From Bacteroidota bacterium (GTDB lineage: Bacteria > Bacteroidota > Bacteroidia > Bacteroidales > Prolixibacteraceae), in assembly GCA_030632865.1 (NCBI GenBank), contig DAOVTY010000014.1:1-22823 (forward strand): DNA of 22,823 nt, read 5' to 3'. Shown here piece after piece: positions 15,511 through 22,823 of this stretch. The notes below the pieces were generated by a model. It searched no databases and was not told where the DNA came from. It saw nothing but the letters and a program-made list of their open reading frames with translations. Position 1 is the stretch's first letter, and the number at the start of each line of letters is the position of its first letter. The position numbers and the translations under genes were made by a program.

Positions 15511-15654
15511 TTGATTATTGATTTAGATAATATTTATGTTGCAAGATAAATAAAAAGAACAGAGGTTGAAATGCGTTTATAGAAAATATTTATTTCTCAA
15601 TTGATGATTATTAAATCCGAATGGTATTATTTTTATAACTGGCACTGAAAACTG

Positions 15655-16293
15655 TTAACTTTTCAAACTCTCCTTTAAAATTGTATAACTATTTGGCCCT
15701 TCATTAAAAAGTAGATCTAAAATACTGAGGTTTGGTGTAAATTTAAACTTCTCGGAAAAAACTTGTGTGTATTCTTTTGAATGAAAATTAGTGTCGGGTT
15801 GGTTTCTGTTTTTAGGCGAAATTATTTCACGATAATTCAATGTATTTTCAGGAACATTCTCAAAATCAACAGTTAGTTTTGTTGTGTTATCAATCTCAAG
15901 TAGCTCACAAATTGTTTCGTTAATAGATTGATTCAGATCCAGTAAATATTTAGTTTGTTTCGAAAATATTGGTTTAATATCATCTTTATAATATTCGAAA
16001 TAAGGCGACGAATTATATGCAGAAAATATTGTTCGCCAATGATTTCGTTGCCAATCCATCTCGTACGAAATTTTTAAATCTTTTATAAAAATTTTAGAAC
16101 CTCGCCCTTTTATTACCGGAACTATTAAAGATATTGATCCATTTCCGCCTAAAATAACACAGCGGTTTCGGTAGGTTTGTTTATTGAAATGCTCGAACTG
16201 TTCGATGTAAACTTGGGGATGCGCGATAAATCTCGAATAGAAATGTATTGGGGCAAAATAGGCGGTACTAAGAAGAATATCGTTTTTATCCAT
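15655..16293 (-). CDS. WbqC-like family protein
   Basis: 212 aa from the ATG at 16293 (MDKNDILLSTAYFAPIHFYS). The frame also opens two codons earlier at a TTG, but that TTG overlaps the lapA stop, so the ATG is preferred. WbqC-family features are the N-terminal STAYFAPIHFYSRF, then HFNKQTYRNRCVILGGNG, PVIKGRGSKIFIKDLKI, DWQRNHWRTIFSAYNSSPYFEYY and LLDLNQSINETI. The family was named from O-antigen loci, but its biochemistry is poorly known. Only 2 nt separate the lapA TGA from this ATG (TGATAATG), so translation is probably coupled. In Bacteroidetes it commonly lies downstream of dapB and lepB, as here. Confidence 0.88.
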   Translation of the reverse strand: MDKNDILLSTAYFAPIHFYSRFIAHPQVYIEQFEHFNKQTYRNRCVILGGNGSISLIVPVIKGRGSKIFIKDLKISYEMDWQRNHWRTIFSAYNSSPYFEYYKDDIKPIFSKQTKYLLDLNQSINETICELLEIDNTTKLTVDFENVPENTLNYREIISPKNRNQPDTNFHSKEYTQVFSEKFKFTPNLSILDLLFNEGPNSYTILKESLKS

Positions 16294-16295
16294 TA

Positions 16296-16646
16296 TCAAT
16301 CTTTAAAAAACGAATTGCCCGCTTCATCATCGTCAAGTTCAACGCCTTCAGGATTTGTTTCCTCTTCGTTTATCACTTTTTCATTATTCAAATCGTGCAG
16401 TTCTTTTAACTCTTTGTTGAACTTTATGAGTTGGTTGTACTCCTTTTTTGTTTTCCAAAGTTTTGGATAAAAATATATGGCAGCAAGAATGTAACCAATA
16501 ACAACACACCCAATGAGTACCAAAACAAGTGGAATATCGGTAAATTCCCAAAAGAAAATATTCAATGTTATATCTATTGAATTTTGCAATGTGAAAATAA
16601 CCAGAAGAATTGCCAAAACGAGAATTACAATTATGATTAAACTCAT
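16296..16646 (-). CDS. LapA family (DUF1049) membrane protein
   Basis: 116 aa with two N-terminal membrane helices (about 2-20 and 39-61). Between them lies the family-typical FTLQNSIDITLNIFFWEF, where N and the aromatic after I are conserved in lipopolysaccharide-assembly protein A-like sequences. A charged, probably coiled cytosolic tail follows (LWKTKKEYNQLIKFNKELKELHDL) and ends very acidic (EEETNPEGVELDDDEAG). In Enterobacteria LapA helps control LPS synthesis; a role here is inferred only from family. It is cotranscribed with wbqC and separated from lepB by a terminator. Confidence 0.82.
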   Translation of the reverse strand: MSLIIIVILVLAILLVIFTLQNSIDITLNIFFWEFTDIPLVLVLIGCVVIGYILAAIYFYPKLWKTKKEYNQLIKFNKELKELHDLNNEKVINEEETNPEGVELDDDEAGNSFFKD

Positions 16647-16670
16647 GCCGATTAATTTTTGTTCAAGATA

Positions 16671-16702
16671 AAAAAAGGATAATAGTTTCCCATTATCCTT
16701 TT
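16671..16702 (-). terminator. Rho-independent terminator after lepB
   Basis: On the minus strand AAAAGGATAAT and ATTATCCTTTT form an 11-bp stem around GGGAAACT. Further U residues follow. It lies 99 bp after the lepB stop and just upstream of lapA, ending the dapB-lepB transcript. Confidence 0.8.
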
Positions 16703-16801
16703 AACAAATATTTTATTTATAAATCATGAGATTTAAGTTTTAGTAACTAGATGTATTAATCCTTTTTACTTGCTTCTCAAATCTAATAGTCTAATAATTT
16801 C

Positions 16802-18142
16802 CTATTTAATTGAAGTAAACATCCTTTTAAACCTTATTTTAGCCGGGAAACTTTTGTCTTTATCCATCGATAGCCAGATGAATTTTGCTTTTCCTACAAT
16901 GTGATCTTCTGGTACAAAACCCCAGTAACGCGAGTCGGCAGAATTATGGCGGTTATCGCCCATCATCCAGTAGTAATCCATTTTAAAAGTGTAGCTGGTT
17001 ACAATTTCGCCATTAATAGAAATTTGTTTGTCGTTTACTACTAAATCGTTATTTTCGTAAACATCAATAACACGTTTATATAGTGGAAGATTATCGACGT
17101 TAAGCTGAATAGTTACATCTTTTGCAGGAATTGTAATTGGGCCAAAGTTATCTACATTCCATTGGAATCTCTCGTCTGAAGGGAAAATTGCAGGTTCCCA
17201 TCTGCCCGGTTCCTGAATAATTTTATTAACCATGGTTACATTGGAAAAATCATTGAGTTTCTCAGCATTAGATTCGGTTAACGGAAAATTATATTGAGAG
17301 CTATTTCCATGTCTGTCGTCGTTGGCAATATTTAAACGATCGAGGGCTTTCGGGTTAATCGATGTTCCATTTGTTCTCACAATATAATCTTGCTGAATAC
17401 CTTCAATTTTTTGTTGAGGTTTGCCATTTACAATTAGCTGCCCACGCTCCATTTTAATTACATCGCCATGAATTGCGACACATCTTTTAATGTAATTTTC
17501 GCGTTTATCAACAGGGTGTGCTATAACTTCTCCAAATTGTCTCTTATCATTCCAAATTTTTTCTCTTCCAACAGCTCTCACAATTGCATAATAGCTTTGT
17601 GTCGAGTAGTTTGTAATTACCGTGTCACCTTCCGGGAAATGAAAAACAACAACATCGTCGTTTTTTATTGTTGTAAATCCCTTCAATCGTTTGTATGGGT
17701 TTTTAATCCATTTTAAATACGATTTTGTATTTTTTACCACCGGCATTTTGTTGTGTACAAACGGAAACGAAAGAGGTGTATTTGGCGTTTTTGGTCCGTA
17801 AGCAGTTTTGCTAACAAAAAGATAATCGCCAACTAACATAGATTTTTCCATAGACGAAGTTGGAATTGTGTATGCTTCTATAAAAAACATACGAATAAGC
17901 GAAGCTGCAATAACCGCAAAAATTATTGCGTCAACCCATTCAACAACTTTCGTTTGTTGTCCGTTTGGAGGATTTTTCTTTTTCCAGAAAGCCCAATGTA
18001 CTTTTTGTGTGATATAAATATCGAAGATAACTGCCAGCCCCAGCAGCCATAAAAAGCTACCTAACCAAATTACCCATAGTAAATAAAGCGTTCCAACGGT
18101 TGCGAACTTAAACCATTTGTTTGATAAAATTGTTCCTATCAT
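16802..18142 (-). CDS. lepB: Signal peptidase I (LepB)
   Basis: Inner-membrane serine protease of family S26 that removes signal peptides from exported proteins. The 446-aa length and large inserts are usual for Bacteroidetes. Two hydrophobic segments lie near the N-terminus (about 11-44) and a further one at about 68-86, just before the active site. Box B is YTIPTSSMEKSM with nucleophile Ser97. Box D is NYIKRCVAIHGD with general-base Lys219. Box E is MGDNRHNSADSRYWGFVP. A long insert (about 230-360) separates the catalytic lysine from box E. The start is 4 nt after the dapB stop, so the two are in one operon, ending at the hairpin downstream. Confidence 0.95.
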   Translation of the reverse strand: MIGTILSNKWFKFATVGTLYLLWVIWLGSFLWLLGLAVIFDIYITQKVHWAFWKKKNPPNGQQTKVVEWVDAIIFAVIAASLIRMFFIEAYTIPTSSMEKSMLVGDYLFVSKTAYGPKTPNTPLSFPFVHNKMPVVKNTKSYLKWIKNPYKRLKGFTTIKNDDVVVFHFPEGDTVITNYSTQSYYAIVRAVGREKIWNDKRQFGEVIAHPVDKRENYIKRCVAIHGDVIKMERGQLIVNGKPQQKIEGIQQDYIVRTNGTSINPKALDRLNIANDDRHGNSSQYNFPLTESNAEKLNDFSNVTMVNKIIQEPGRWEPAIFPSDERFQWNVDNFGPITIPAKDVTIQLNVDNLPLYKRVIDVYENNDLVVNDKQISINGEIVTSYTFKMDYYWMMGDNRHNSADSRYWGFVPEDHIVGKAKFIWLSMDKDKSFPAKIRFKRMFTSIK

Positions 18143-18146
18143 TTAG

Positions 18147-18833
18147 TTATATTTTAAGTAAATCTTTCATTGATAAAATGCCTTTGTTATCGAGGCAATA
18201 TTCTGCGGCAAGAACAGCTCCAAAAGCAAATCCTTCTCTACTTTTAGCACTGTGTGTAATTTCAATAAAATCAACGTCCGATTCGTATTTAATTGTATGA
18301 ATTCCGGGAACTTTACCAATGCGTTCCGATTTTATGTTGATATTATAATTCGCAGGTTCCTCATCATTTACCCAACTCTGTTTCCCTGGCAATTTAGTAA
18401 TAATATCATCAGCTAAACTAATTGCTGTTCCGCTAGGCGCATCAAGTTTTTGGGTGTGATGAACTTCGTTCATTTCCACATTATATTCTGTTCGTGGTGC
18501 CATTAAATCAGCAAGTTTTTTATTCAACTCGAAAAACAGATTTACACCAACCGAAAAGTTACTTGCATAAAAAAAAGTACCATTATTATTGTTGCATTTA
18601 TTGTAAACTTCATCTTTTTTGTCGAGCCAGCCTGTTGTTCCGCTAACAACCGGAATTCCAGCTTCGAAACAAATATTATAATTTTTTATTGCCGAACCGG
18701 GAATCGTAAATTCTATGGCAACATCATATTTCTGAAGGTTTATAATCGTCAAATCTTCCGGGTTATTAATATCTATTTTTAAACTAATTTCATGACCACG
18801 AGAAATTGCAATTTTTTCAATTTCTTTTCTCAT
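18147..18833 (-). CDS. dapB: 4-hydroxy-tetrahydrodipicolinate reductase (DapB), N-terminus cut off by an in-frame TAA
   Basis: Reduces 4-hydroxy-tetrahydrodipicolinate in the diaminopimelate/lysine pathway (EC 1.17.1.8) using NAD(P)H. The readable frame is 228 aa. It has GTTGW, the catalytic NEVHHTQKLDAPSGTAISLADDI segment (HH and K) and the C-terminal REGFAFGAVLAAEYCL, all intact. It lacks the first beta strand and most of the glycine-rich loop. The missing codons are present immediately upstream and in frame: M-K-I-T-S-I-G-Y-G, then TAA, then M-R-K-E-I-E-K. Bacteroidetes DapB typically reads MKIALIGYGKMGKEIEK here, so TAA sits at the loop lysine. If translation starts at 18833 the product probably cannot bind its cofactor. 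Alternatives are a sequencing error or readthrough. It is the first gene of the dapB-lepB operon. Confidence 0.85.
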   Translation of the reverse strand: MRKEIEKIAISRGHEISLKIDINNPEDLTIINLQKYDVAIEFTIPGSAIKNYNICFEAGIPVVSGTTGWLDKKDEVYNKCNNNNGTFFYASNFSVGVNLFFELNKKLADLMAPRTEYNVEMNEVHHTQKLDAPSGTAISLADDIITKLPGKQSWVNDEEPANYNINIKSERIGKVPGIHTIKYESDVDFIEITHSAKSREGFAFGAVLAAEYCLDNKGILSMKDLLKI

Positions 18834-18863
18834 TTACCCATATCCAATCGAGGTAATTTTCAT
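18834..18863 (-). other. Separated N-terminal codons of dapB ending in TAA
   Basis: ATG at 18861-18863 begins nine sense codons (MKITSIGYG) and a TAA at 18834-18836 that touches the ATG at 18831-18833. The peptide aligns without gaps to the start of DapB. The promoter position (TATCTTTG 33 bp upstream of this ATG) fits this as the ancestral start. The TAA-ATG juxtaposition could allow reinitiation. Confidence 0.8.
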
Positions 18864-18895
18864 ATTTAAATCTTCAATTATTTGATAAGCGGCTA

Positions 18896-18929
18896 CAAAG
18901 ATAAAATTTTACTCAAATGTAACCACCAA
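18896..18929 (-). promoter_or_regulatory. dapB-lepB promoter
   Basis: On the minus strand TATCTTTG (complement of 18896-18903) matches TAnnTTTG exactly. TTG (complement of 18927-18929) is a possible -33 element 23 bp upstream, somewhat long. The expected start of transcription is about 25-30 nt before the ATG at 18863. Confidence 0.5.
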
Positions 18930-19018
18930 CTTTTCAAACATATAACTATTTCGACAAACGAAGTTTATAAAATGGTAAACTAATTTCAATTATAAATTTT
19001 CTGTAACTATATTTTTCT

Positions 19019-19026
19019 TATTTTTG
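19019..19026 (+). promoter_or_regulatory. -7 element for the Cof-type HAD gene
   Basis: TATTTTTG is an exact TAnnTTTG match 18 bp before the ATG at 19045. It overlaps the TTG at 19024-19026, which is another reason not to use that TTG as start. No clear -33 TTTG was found. Confidence 0.45.
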
Positions 19027-19044
19027 ACACTCCTTAAAATTAAA

Positions 19045-19878
19045 ATGCAAAACATAAAATTAGTAGCCACCGATCTAGATGGAACGTTTTTAAAAAACGA
19101 TCAATCCATAAGTAACAAAAATATTGATGCTTTAAGTGGTTTGGGTAATGCTAAAATTGTGCGTGTTGCGGCCACCGGACGTAATTTGCGAAAAGTTAAG
19201 GATGTATTAAATGATGATATTCCTTTCGATTTTATTGTTTTTTCGTCGGGGGCAGGCGTTTACGATTGGAAAGAGAAAAAGCATATTTATAATAAGAATA
19301 TAGATAAAGAACACTCCCAAAAATTGGTAAACTATTTTATTGAAAGGAGGTTGAATTTCCATGCATTTTTTCCTGTTCCCGAAAATCATAAATATTGGTA
19401 TTTTAAGGGAGAAAAAAGCTGCGATGAATTTGATAGATATTTTACATTTAATAATGCTTTTGCTTACAACTTCTCAAAAAAAGGAACACTTAAAACAAAT
19501 CTCTGCCAGTTTTTGTTAATTATTAAGGAGGATGAAAAAAAGTTCGAATTGTTGAAAAGCAATATCGAAGCGATATCTCCTGAAATACGTGTTATACGCA
19601 CTTCGTCTCCCATTACAAAGGGTTACATTTGGATAGAAGTATTTCAAAAATCAGTATCGAAAGGAAATGGAGTAAAGCATATTTGCGATTTGTTAGATAT
19701 TAAATACACTGACACAATGGGAATAGGAAACGATTATAATGATTTTGATTTGCTCGATTTTACAAGGCATTCGTTTATTACAGAGAATGCACCAACTAAA
19801 ATTTCTAAATTGTATAAAAGTGCCCCGTCGAACGAAAATGATGCTTTTGCTTTTGTAACTCAGTCGCTTTTTGAGTAG
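19045..19878 (+). CDS. Cof-type HAD-IIB family phosphatase
   Basis: Cytosolic phosphatase of HAD class IIB, 277 aa from the ATG at 19045 (MQNIKLVATDLDGTFL). The frame opens 7 codons earlier at a TTG inside a promoter element. Motifs: DLDGT (Asp10 nucleophile, Asp12), AATGRN as motif II, VSKGNGVKHICDLL with the motif III lysine, and GIGNDYNDFDLL as motif IV binding Mg. The C2-type cap lies between motifs II and III. Members act on sugar phosphates, flavin phosphates or similar small phosphates; the substrate here cannot be deduced. The M16 peptidase follows 55 bp after its stop without a terminator, so cotranscription is likely. Confidence 0.9.
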   Translation: MQNIKLVATDLDGTFLKNDQSISNKNIDALSGLGNAKIVRVAATGRNLRKVKDVLNDDIPFDFIVFSSGAGVYDWKEKKHIYNKNIDKEHSQKLVNYFIERRLNFHAFFPVPENHKYWYFKGEKSCDEFDRYFTFNNAFAYNFSKKGTLKTNLCQFLLIIKEDEKKFELLKSNIEAISPEIRVIRTSSPITKGYIWIEVFQKSVSKGNGVKHICDLLDIKYTDTMGIGNDYNDFDLLDFTRHSFITENAPTKISKLYKSAPSNENDAFAFVTQSLFE

Positions 19879-19933
19879 ATTGTAATTAATAACCTTAATG
19901 AATACACATATTTTAAATTTAAATCTATTAATA

Positions 19934-22735
19934 ATGAAGTTAATTTTAAGTGCAATTTTGCTGGTAAGTTCAATTTTACTTTCAGCCCAAACAAATTTCG
20001 ATTTAAGCAGTACATTGCCCGAAGACCCAAATGTTAGTAAGGGAGTTTTAGAAAATGGAATGACATATTATGTACGTTCCAACGAAACCCCGGAAAATCG
20101 TGCTGAGTTATTTTTGGTTGTAAAAGCAGGTTCAATCGACGAAGATGATGATCAACAAGGATTGGCTCATTTTTGTGAACACATGGCTTTTAACGGAACA
20201 AAGAATTTTCCAAAACACGAATTGGTTAGTTATTTCGAATCTATTGGAATGGAATTTGGCCCGGAAATTAACGCTTATACCGGTTTCGACGAAACGGTTT
20301 ATATGTTGAAAGTTCCACTTGATGAACCTGAATTTTTGGAAAAAGGATTGCAGGTTATGTACGATTGGGCAAGTCAGATTACCGATTCTGATGAAGAAAT
20401 AAATAATGAACGAGGTGTGATTCATGAAGAGTGGCGTGGTGGTCGAAATGCAAACTATAGAATGCGACAAGAGTGGTTGCCGGTATTTTTGCACGAATCG
20501 AAATATGCAAATCGATTGCCAATTGGAACAATGGATGTAGTTGATAACTGTCCACCGGATGCCTTGCGTCGATTCAGAAAAGATTGGTATCGTCCCGATT
20601 TGCAAGCTGTAATTGTGGTTGGAGATTTTGATAAGGAAGAGATGGTTGAAACGATTAAAACTAAATTTTCTGAAATACCAAAAGCAATTAATCCACGAGA
20701 GAAAAAACATTATGATATTCCCGATCACAAAGAAACTTTAGTAAGTATTAATACAGACGTTGAGGCTCAATATCCGGTTGCATTTGTGTTTTATAAGCAT
20801 CCTTTAAAAAAATCTAAAACACTTGGCGATTATCGTACTACAATAATTGAAAGTTTGTATAATGGTATGATAAATAAGCGTTTAGCTGAAAAAACACAAA
20901 TGGCAGAACCTCCATTTTTAATGGGACAGTCGGCTTATACCGAATTGTTTGGCCCCAAAAGTGTTTATCAATCAGTTACAGTTACAAAAAGTGGTGAAAT
21001 TGAAAAAGGAATTGAGGCAGTACTTATCGAAAACGAGCGTGTACGGAAATTTGGATTTACAGAAACTGAATTAGAGCGACAAAAAACTGCTGTTTTAAAT
21101 TCAATGGAGAAAGCATATAACGAGCGCAATAACCAGAAGTCTATAAATTATGCTAACGAATACAAACGGAATTTTTTATTGACAGAAGAGTCGTTTCCTG
21201 GAATGGAGAACGAGTATGCATATTATAAAACATTTGTACCGAGTATTTCGGTTGAGGAGATAAATAAATTGGCAGAAGAGTGGGTAACCGACGAAAACAG
21301 AGTTGTTGTTATTACTGCCCCTGAAATAGAAGGAACAAAGGTTCCAACAGAGGAAGAAATATTGACTCTTTTGGAAGAGGTTAAAACGATAGAAATTGAA
21401 CCTTACGAAGATGAAGTTTCAAATGTTCCTCTTATTGAAGACGAGCCGTTTGGGAGCAAAGTTTCTGCCGAAAAAACAATTGAAAAAGTTGAAGCAGTAG
21501 AATGGACTCTTGAAAATGGAGCCACAGTAGTTGTAAAACCTACAGATTTTAAAGATGATGAAATTTTGTTTAACGCATGGAGTTTAGGAGGAAACTCGTT
21601 GTACGGAATGGAAGACGATATTTCTGCCGGATTAACAACGGGTTTGATTGGAATGAGTGGGATTGCAGGTTTTAATAAAATTACTCTCGATAAAATGCTT
21701 TCTGATAAAGTATTTGGAGTTTCTCCATTTATTAGTCAGTTGCGCGAAGGATTTAATGGAAGCTCATCGGTAAAAGATGTGGAAACATTGTTGCAAATGG
21801 TTTATCTACATTTTACCGAACCTCGTTTCGACGAAACCAGTTATAAATCGTTAATGAATCAGTATGCAGGAATTTTGGAAAATAAGGCAGCTTCTCCGGA
21901 TGCTGCATTCCGCGATACTTTCGCCGTGGTTTCGGCAAATTATAACGAACGTGCCCGCCCAATGACAATTGATTTATTAGAAGAGGCAGATTTTAATAGA
22001 ATGCAAATTATTGGCAAAGAGCGTTTTGAAAATGCGTCAGACTTTAAATTTTTCTTCGTGGGAAATATCGATATTGAGACTTTTAAACCACTTGTGGAAA
22101 AATATATTGGAGGAATTCCTTCAACTTCAGAAAAAGAAAATTGGGTTGATTTGGGAATTAATAAACCAGAAGGTGTTGTTGAACGATTGGTGAAAAAAGG
22201 TATGGAAGAGAAAAGTACTCAGTACATTGTATTTCATGGCGACTTTGATTATACATCGGAAAACAGAGTGCAGTTAGATGCAATGAGCAAGATTTTGAGT
22301 ACTCGTTTATTGGAAGTAATTCGCGAAGATAAAAGTAGTGTTTATTCAATTGGAGCATATCCTTCATCATCTAAATTTCCCAATGAAAATTACTCTGTTA
22401 CAATTGCTTACGGAACTTCGCCAGATAAACTTGTAGAGTTGAAAAAAGCTGTTTTCGAAGAGATTGAAAAGTTTGCGAAAAAGGGTCCGAGTAAAGATGA
22501 GCTTGCAAAAGCACAGGAAAAAATGTTACGCGAGCGCGAAACTCAAGTACGTGAAAATCGGTTTTGGTTAAGTATTTTAACAAATACATATTATCTAAAA
22601 GATGGTGATTTCTCTGAGTTTGGTGGTTACGAAAATTTGGTGAAAAGTCTCTCTGTAAAATCAACTAAAAAAGCATTCAAAGAGTATTTCGATTTTGAAA
22701 ATTATATAAGTGTTGCATTGGCTCCGGCTGAGTAA
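19934..22735 (+). CDS. M16 family zinc metallopeptidase (pitrilysin-like), exported
   Basis: 933 aa from the ATG at 19934, which gives a standard signal peptide (MKLILSAILLVSS...LSAQ). An upstream ATG would add 12 residues in front of it and is less likely. The inverted zinc motif HFCEH (His79, Glu82, His83) is followed 76 residues later by the third ligand Glu159 in NNERGVIHEEW. This identifies an active N-terminal M16 domain. The C-terminal half (from about VEWTLENGATVVVKP) repeats the fold without HxxEH, as is usual. The two-half, single-chain layout matches periplasmic M16B/pitrilysin-like enzymes that degrade peptides in a closed chamber. It probably shares a transcript with the HAD gene and ends in a strong terminator. 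Confidence 0.92.
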   Translation: MKLILSAILLVSSILLSAQTNFDLSSTLPEDPNVSKGVLENGMTYYVRSNETPENRAELFLVVKAGSIDEDDDQQGLAHFCEHMAFNGTKNFPKHELVSYFESIGMEFGPEINAYTGFDETVYMLKVPLDEPEFLEKGLQVMYDWASQITDSDEEINNERGVIHEEWRGGRNANYRMRQEWLPVFLHESKYANRLPIGTMDVVDNCPPDALRRFRKDWYRPDLQAVIVVGDFDKEEMVETIKTKFSEIPKAINPREKKHYDIPDHKETLVSINTDVEAQYPVAFVFYKHPLKKSKTLGDYRTTIIESLYNGMINKRLAEKTQMAEPPFLMGQSAYTELFGPKSVYQSVTVTKSGEIEKGIEAVLIENERVRKFGFTETELERQKTAVLNSMEKAYNERNNQKSINYANEYKRNFLLTEESFPGMENEYAYYKTFVPSISVEEINKLAEEWVTDENRVVVITAPEIEGTKVPTEEEILTLLEEVKTIEIEPYEDEVSNVPLIEDEPFGSKVSAEKTIEKVEAVEWTLENGATVVVKPTDFKDDEILFNAWSLGGNSLYGMEDDISAGLTTGLIGMSGIAGFNKITLDKMLSDKVFGVSPFISQLREGFNGSSSVKDVETLLQMVYLHFTEPRFDETSYKSLMNQYAGILENKAASPDAAFRDTFAVVSANYNERARPMTIDLLEEADFNRMQIIGKERFENASDFKFFFVGNIDIETFKPLVEKYIGGIPSTSEKENWVDLGINKPEGVVERLVKKGMEEKSTQYIVFHGDFDYTSENRVQLDAMSKILSTRLLEVIREDKSSVYSIGAYPSSSKFPNENYSVTIAYGTSPDKLVELKKAVFEEIEKFAKKGPSKDELAKAQEKMLRERETQVRENRFWLSILTNTYYLKDGDFSEFGGYENLVKSLSVKSTKKAFKEYFDFENYISVALAPAE

Positions 22736-22754
22736 ATTACGATATTTAAAAGGG

Positions 22755-22785
22755 AGCCGGGGTTTCTAACTCCGGCTTTTTTTTT
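22755..22785 (+). terminator. Rho-independent terminator after the M16 peptidase gene
   Basis: AGCCGGGGTT pairs with AACTCCGGCT around TCT (10-bp stem with one G-T pair). A run of nine T follows. It lies 19 bp after the stop codon. Confidence 0.9.
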
Positions 22786-22823
22786 GAATTTGAGATTGAA
22801 TAATTTGCGAAATTAGATTTCTA

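Noticed and set aside
19024..19044. TTG start adding seven residues to the Cof-type HAD protein
   Set aside because: The TTG is the end of an exact -7 promoter element, and the following ATG gives the usual N-terminus just before DLDGT.
20132..20728. 198-codon minus-strand frame
   Set aside because: It lies fully inside the M16 peptidase gene on the opposite strand. Its residue composition is that of a shadow frame (rich in I, F, H, S without motifs).
1..22823. CRISPR arrays, tRNA/rRNA genes, insertion sequences, prophage or toxin-antitoxin genes
   Set aside because: None could be recognised by eye; gene content is metabolic and housekeeping throughout.

Overview
The window looks like chromosomal DNA of a marine or gut-type Bacteroidetes (Bacteroidota). 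The order-level guess of Marinilabiliales/Prolixibacteraceae is an impression, not proven. The evidence is a SusC/SusD outer-membrane pair, promoters of the Bacteroidetes type (-33 TTTG, -7 TAnnTTTG), AT-rich DNA, no clear Shine-Dalgarno sequences, and the dapB-lepB-wbqC neighbourhood that I recall as common in this phylum.

Left third (1-6398, all minus strand): a myo-inositol catabolism operon read right to left as iolJ, iolB, iolC, iolD and then an SSS-family sodium:solute symporter that runs off the left edge. The genes cover ring opening (IolD), isomerisation (IolB), phosphorylation (IolC) and aldol cleavage (IolJ). The first steps (IolG, IolE) and the last (IolA) are not in the window. 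Three of the intercistronic gaps carry degenerate tandem repeats with a 7-bp period just before the next start codon.

Centre (6399-13370): a 414-bp divergent control region separates the iol operon from a plus-strand susC-susD pair, which ends in a strong terminator. The region holds two 16-bp palindromes that are exact reverse complements of each other, one on each side. They are probably operators of the LacI-family regulator encoded just downstream (minus strand, paired with a beta-phosphoglucomutase-like HAD phosphatase). My reading is one inducible unit: SusCD brings an inositol-related ligand across the outer membrane, the SSS symporter takes it across the inner membrane, Iol enzymes degrade it and LacI senses it.

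Right part (13371-22823): ordinary chromosomal genes. These are an outer-membrane beta-barrel protein, a small membrane protein, a secreted ThuA-domain protein, WbqC, LapA, signal peptidase I (lepB) and dihydrodipicolinate reductase (dapB), then divergently a Cof-type HAD phosphatase and an M16 metallopeptidase closed by a terminator. A 25-bp perfect inverted repeat lies downstream of thuA.

The most surprising observation is in dapB. The codons for the expected N-terminus are present and in frame up to the nucleotide-binding loop, where an in-frame TAA replaces the expected lysine codon. The annotated ORF starts at the next codon and lacks the first beta strand and most of the glycine-rich loop. 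This is a real nonsense mutation, a sequencing or assembly error, or a case of reinitiation. No CRISPR array, tRNA, rRNA, transposase or phage gene was seen.
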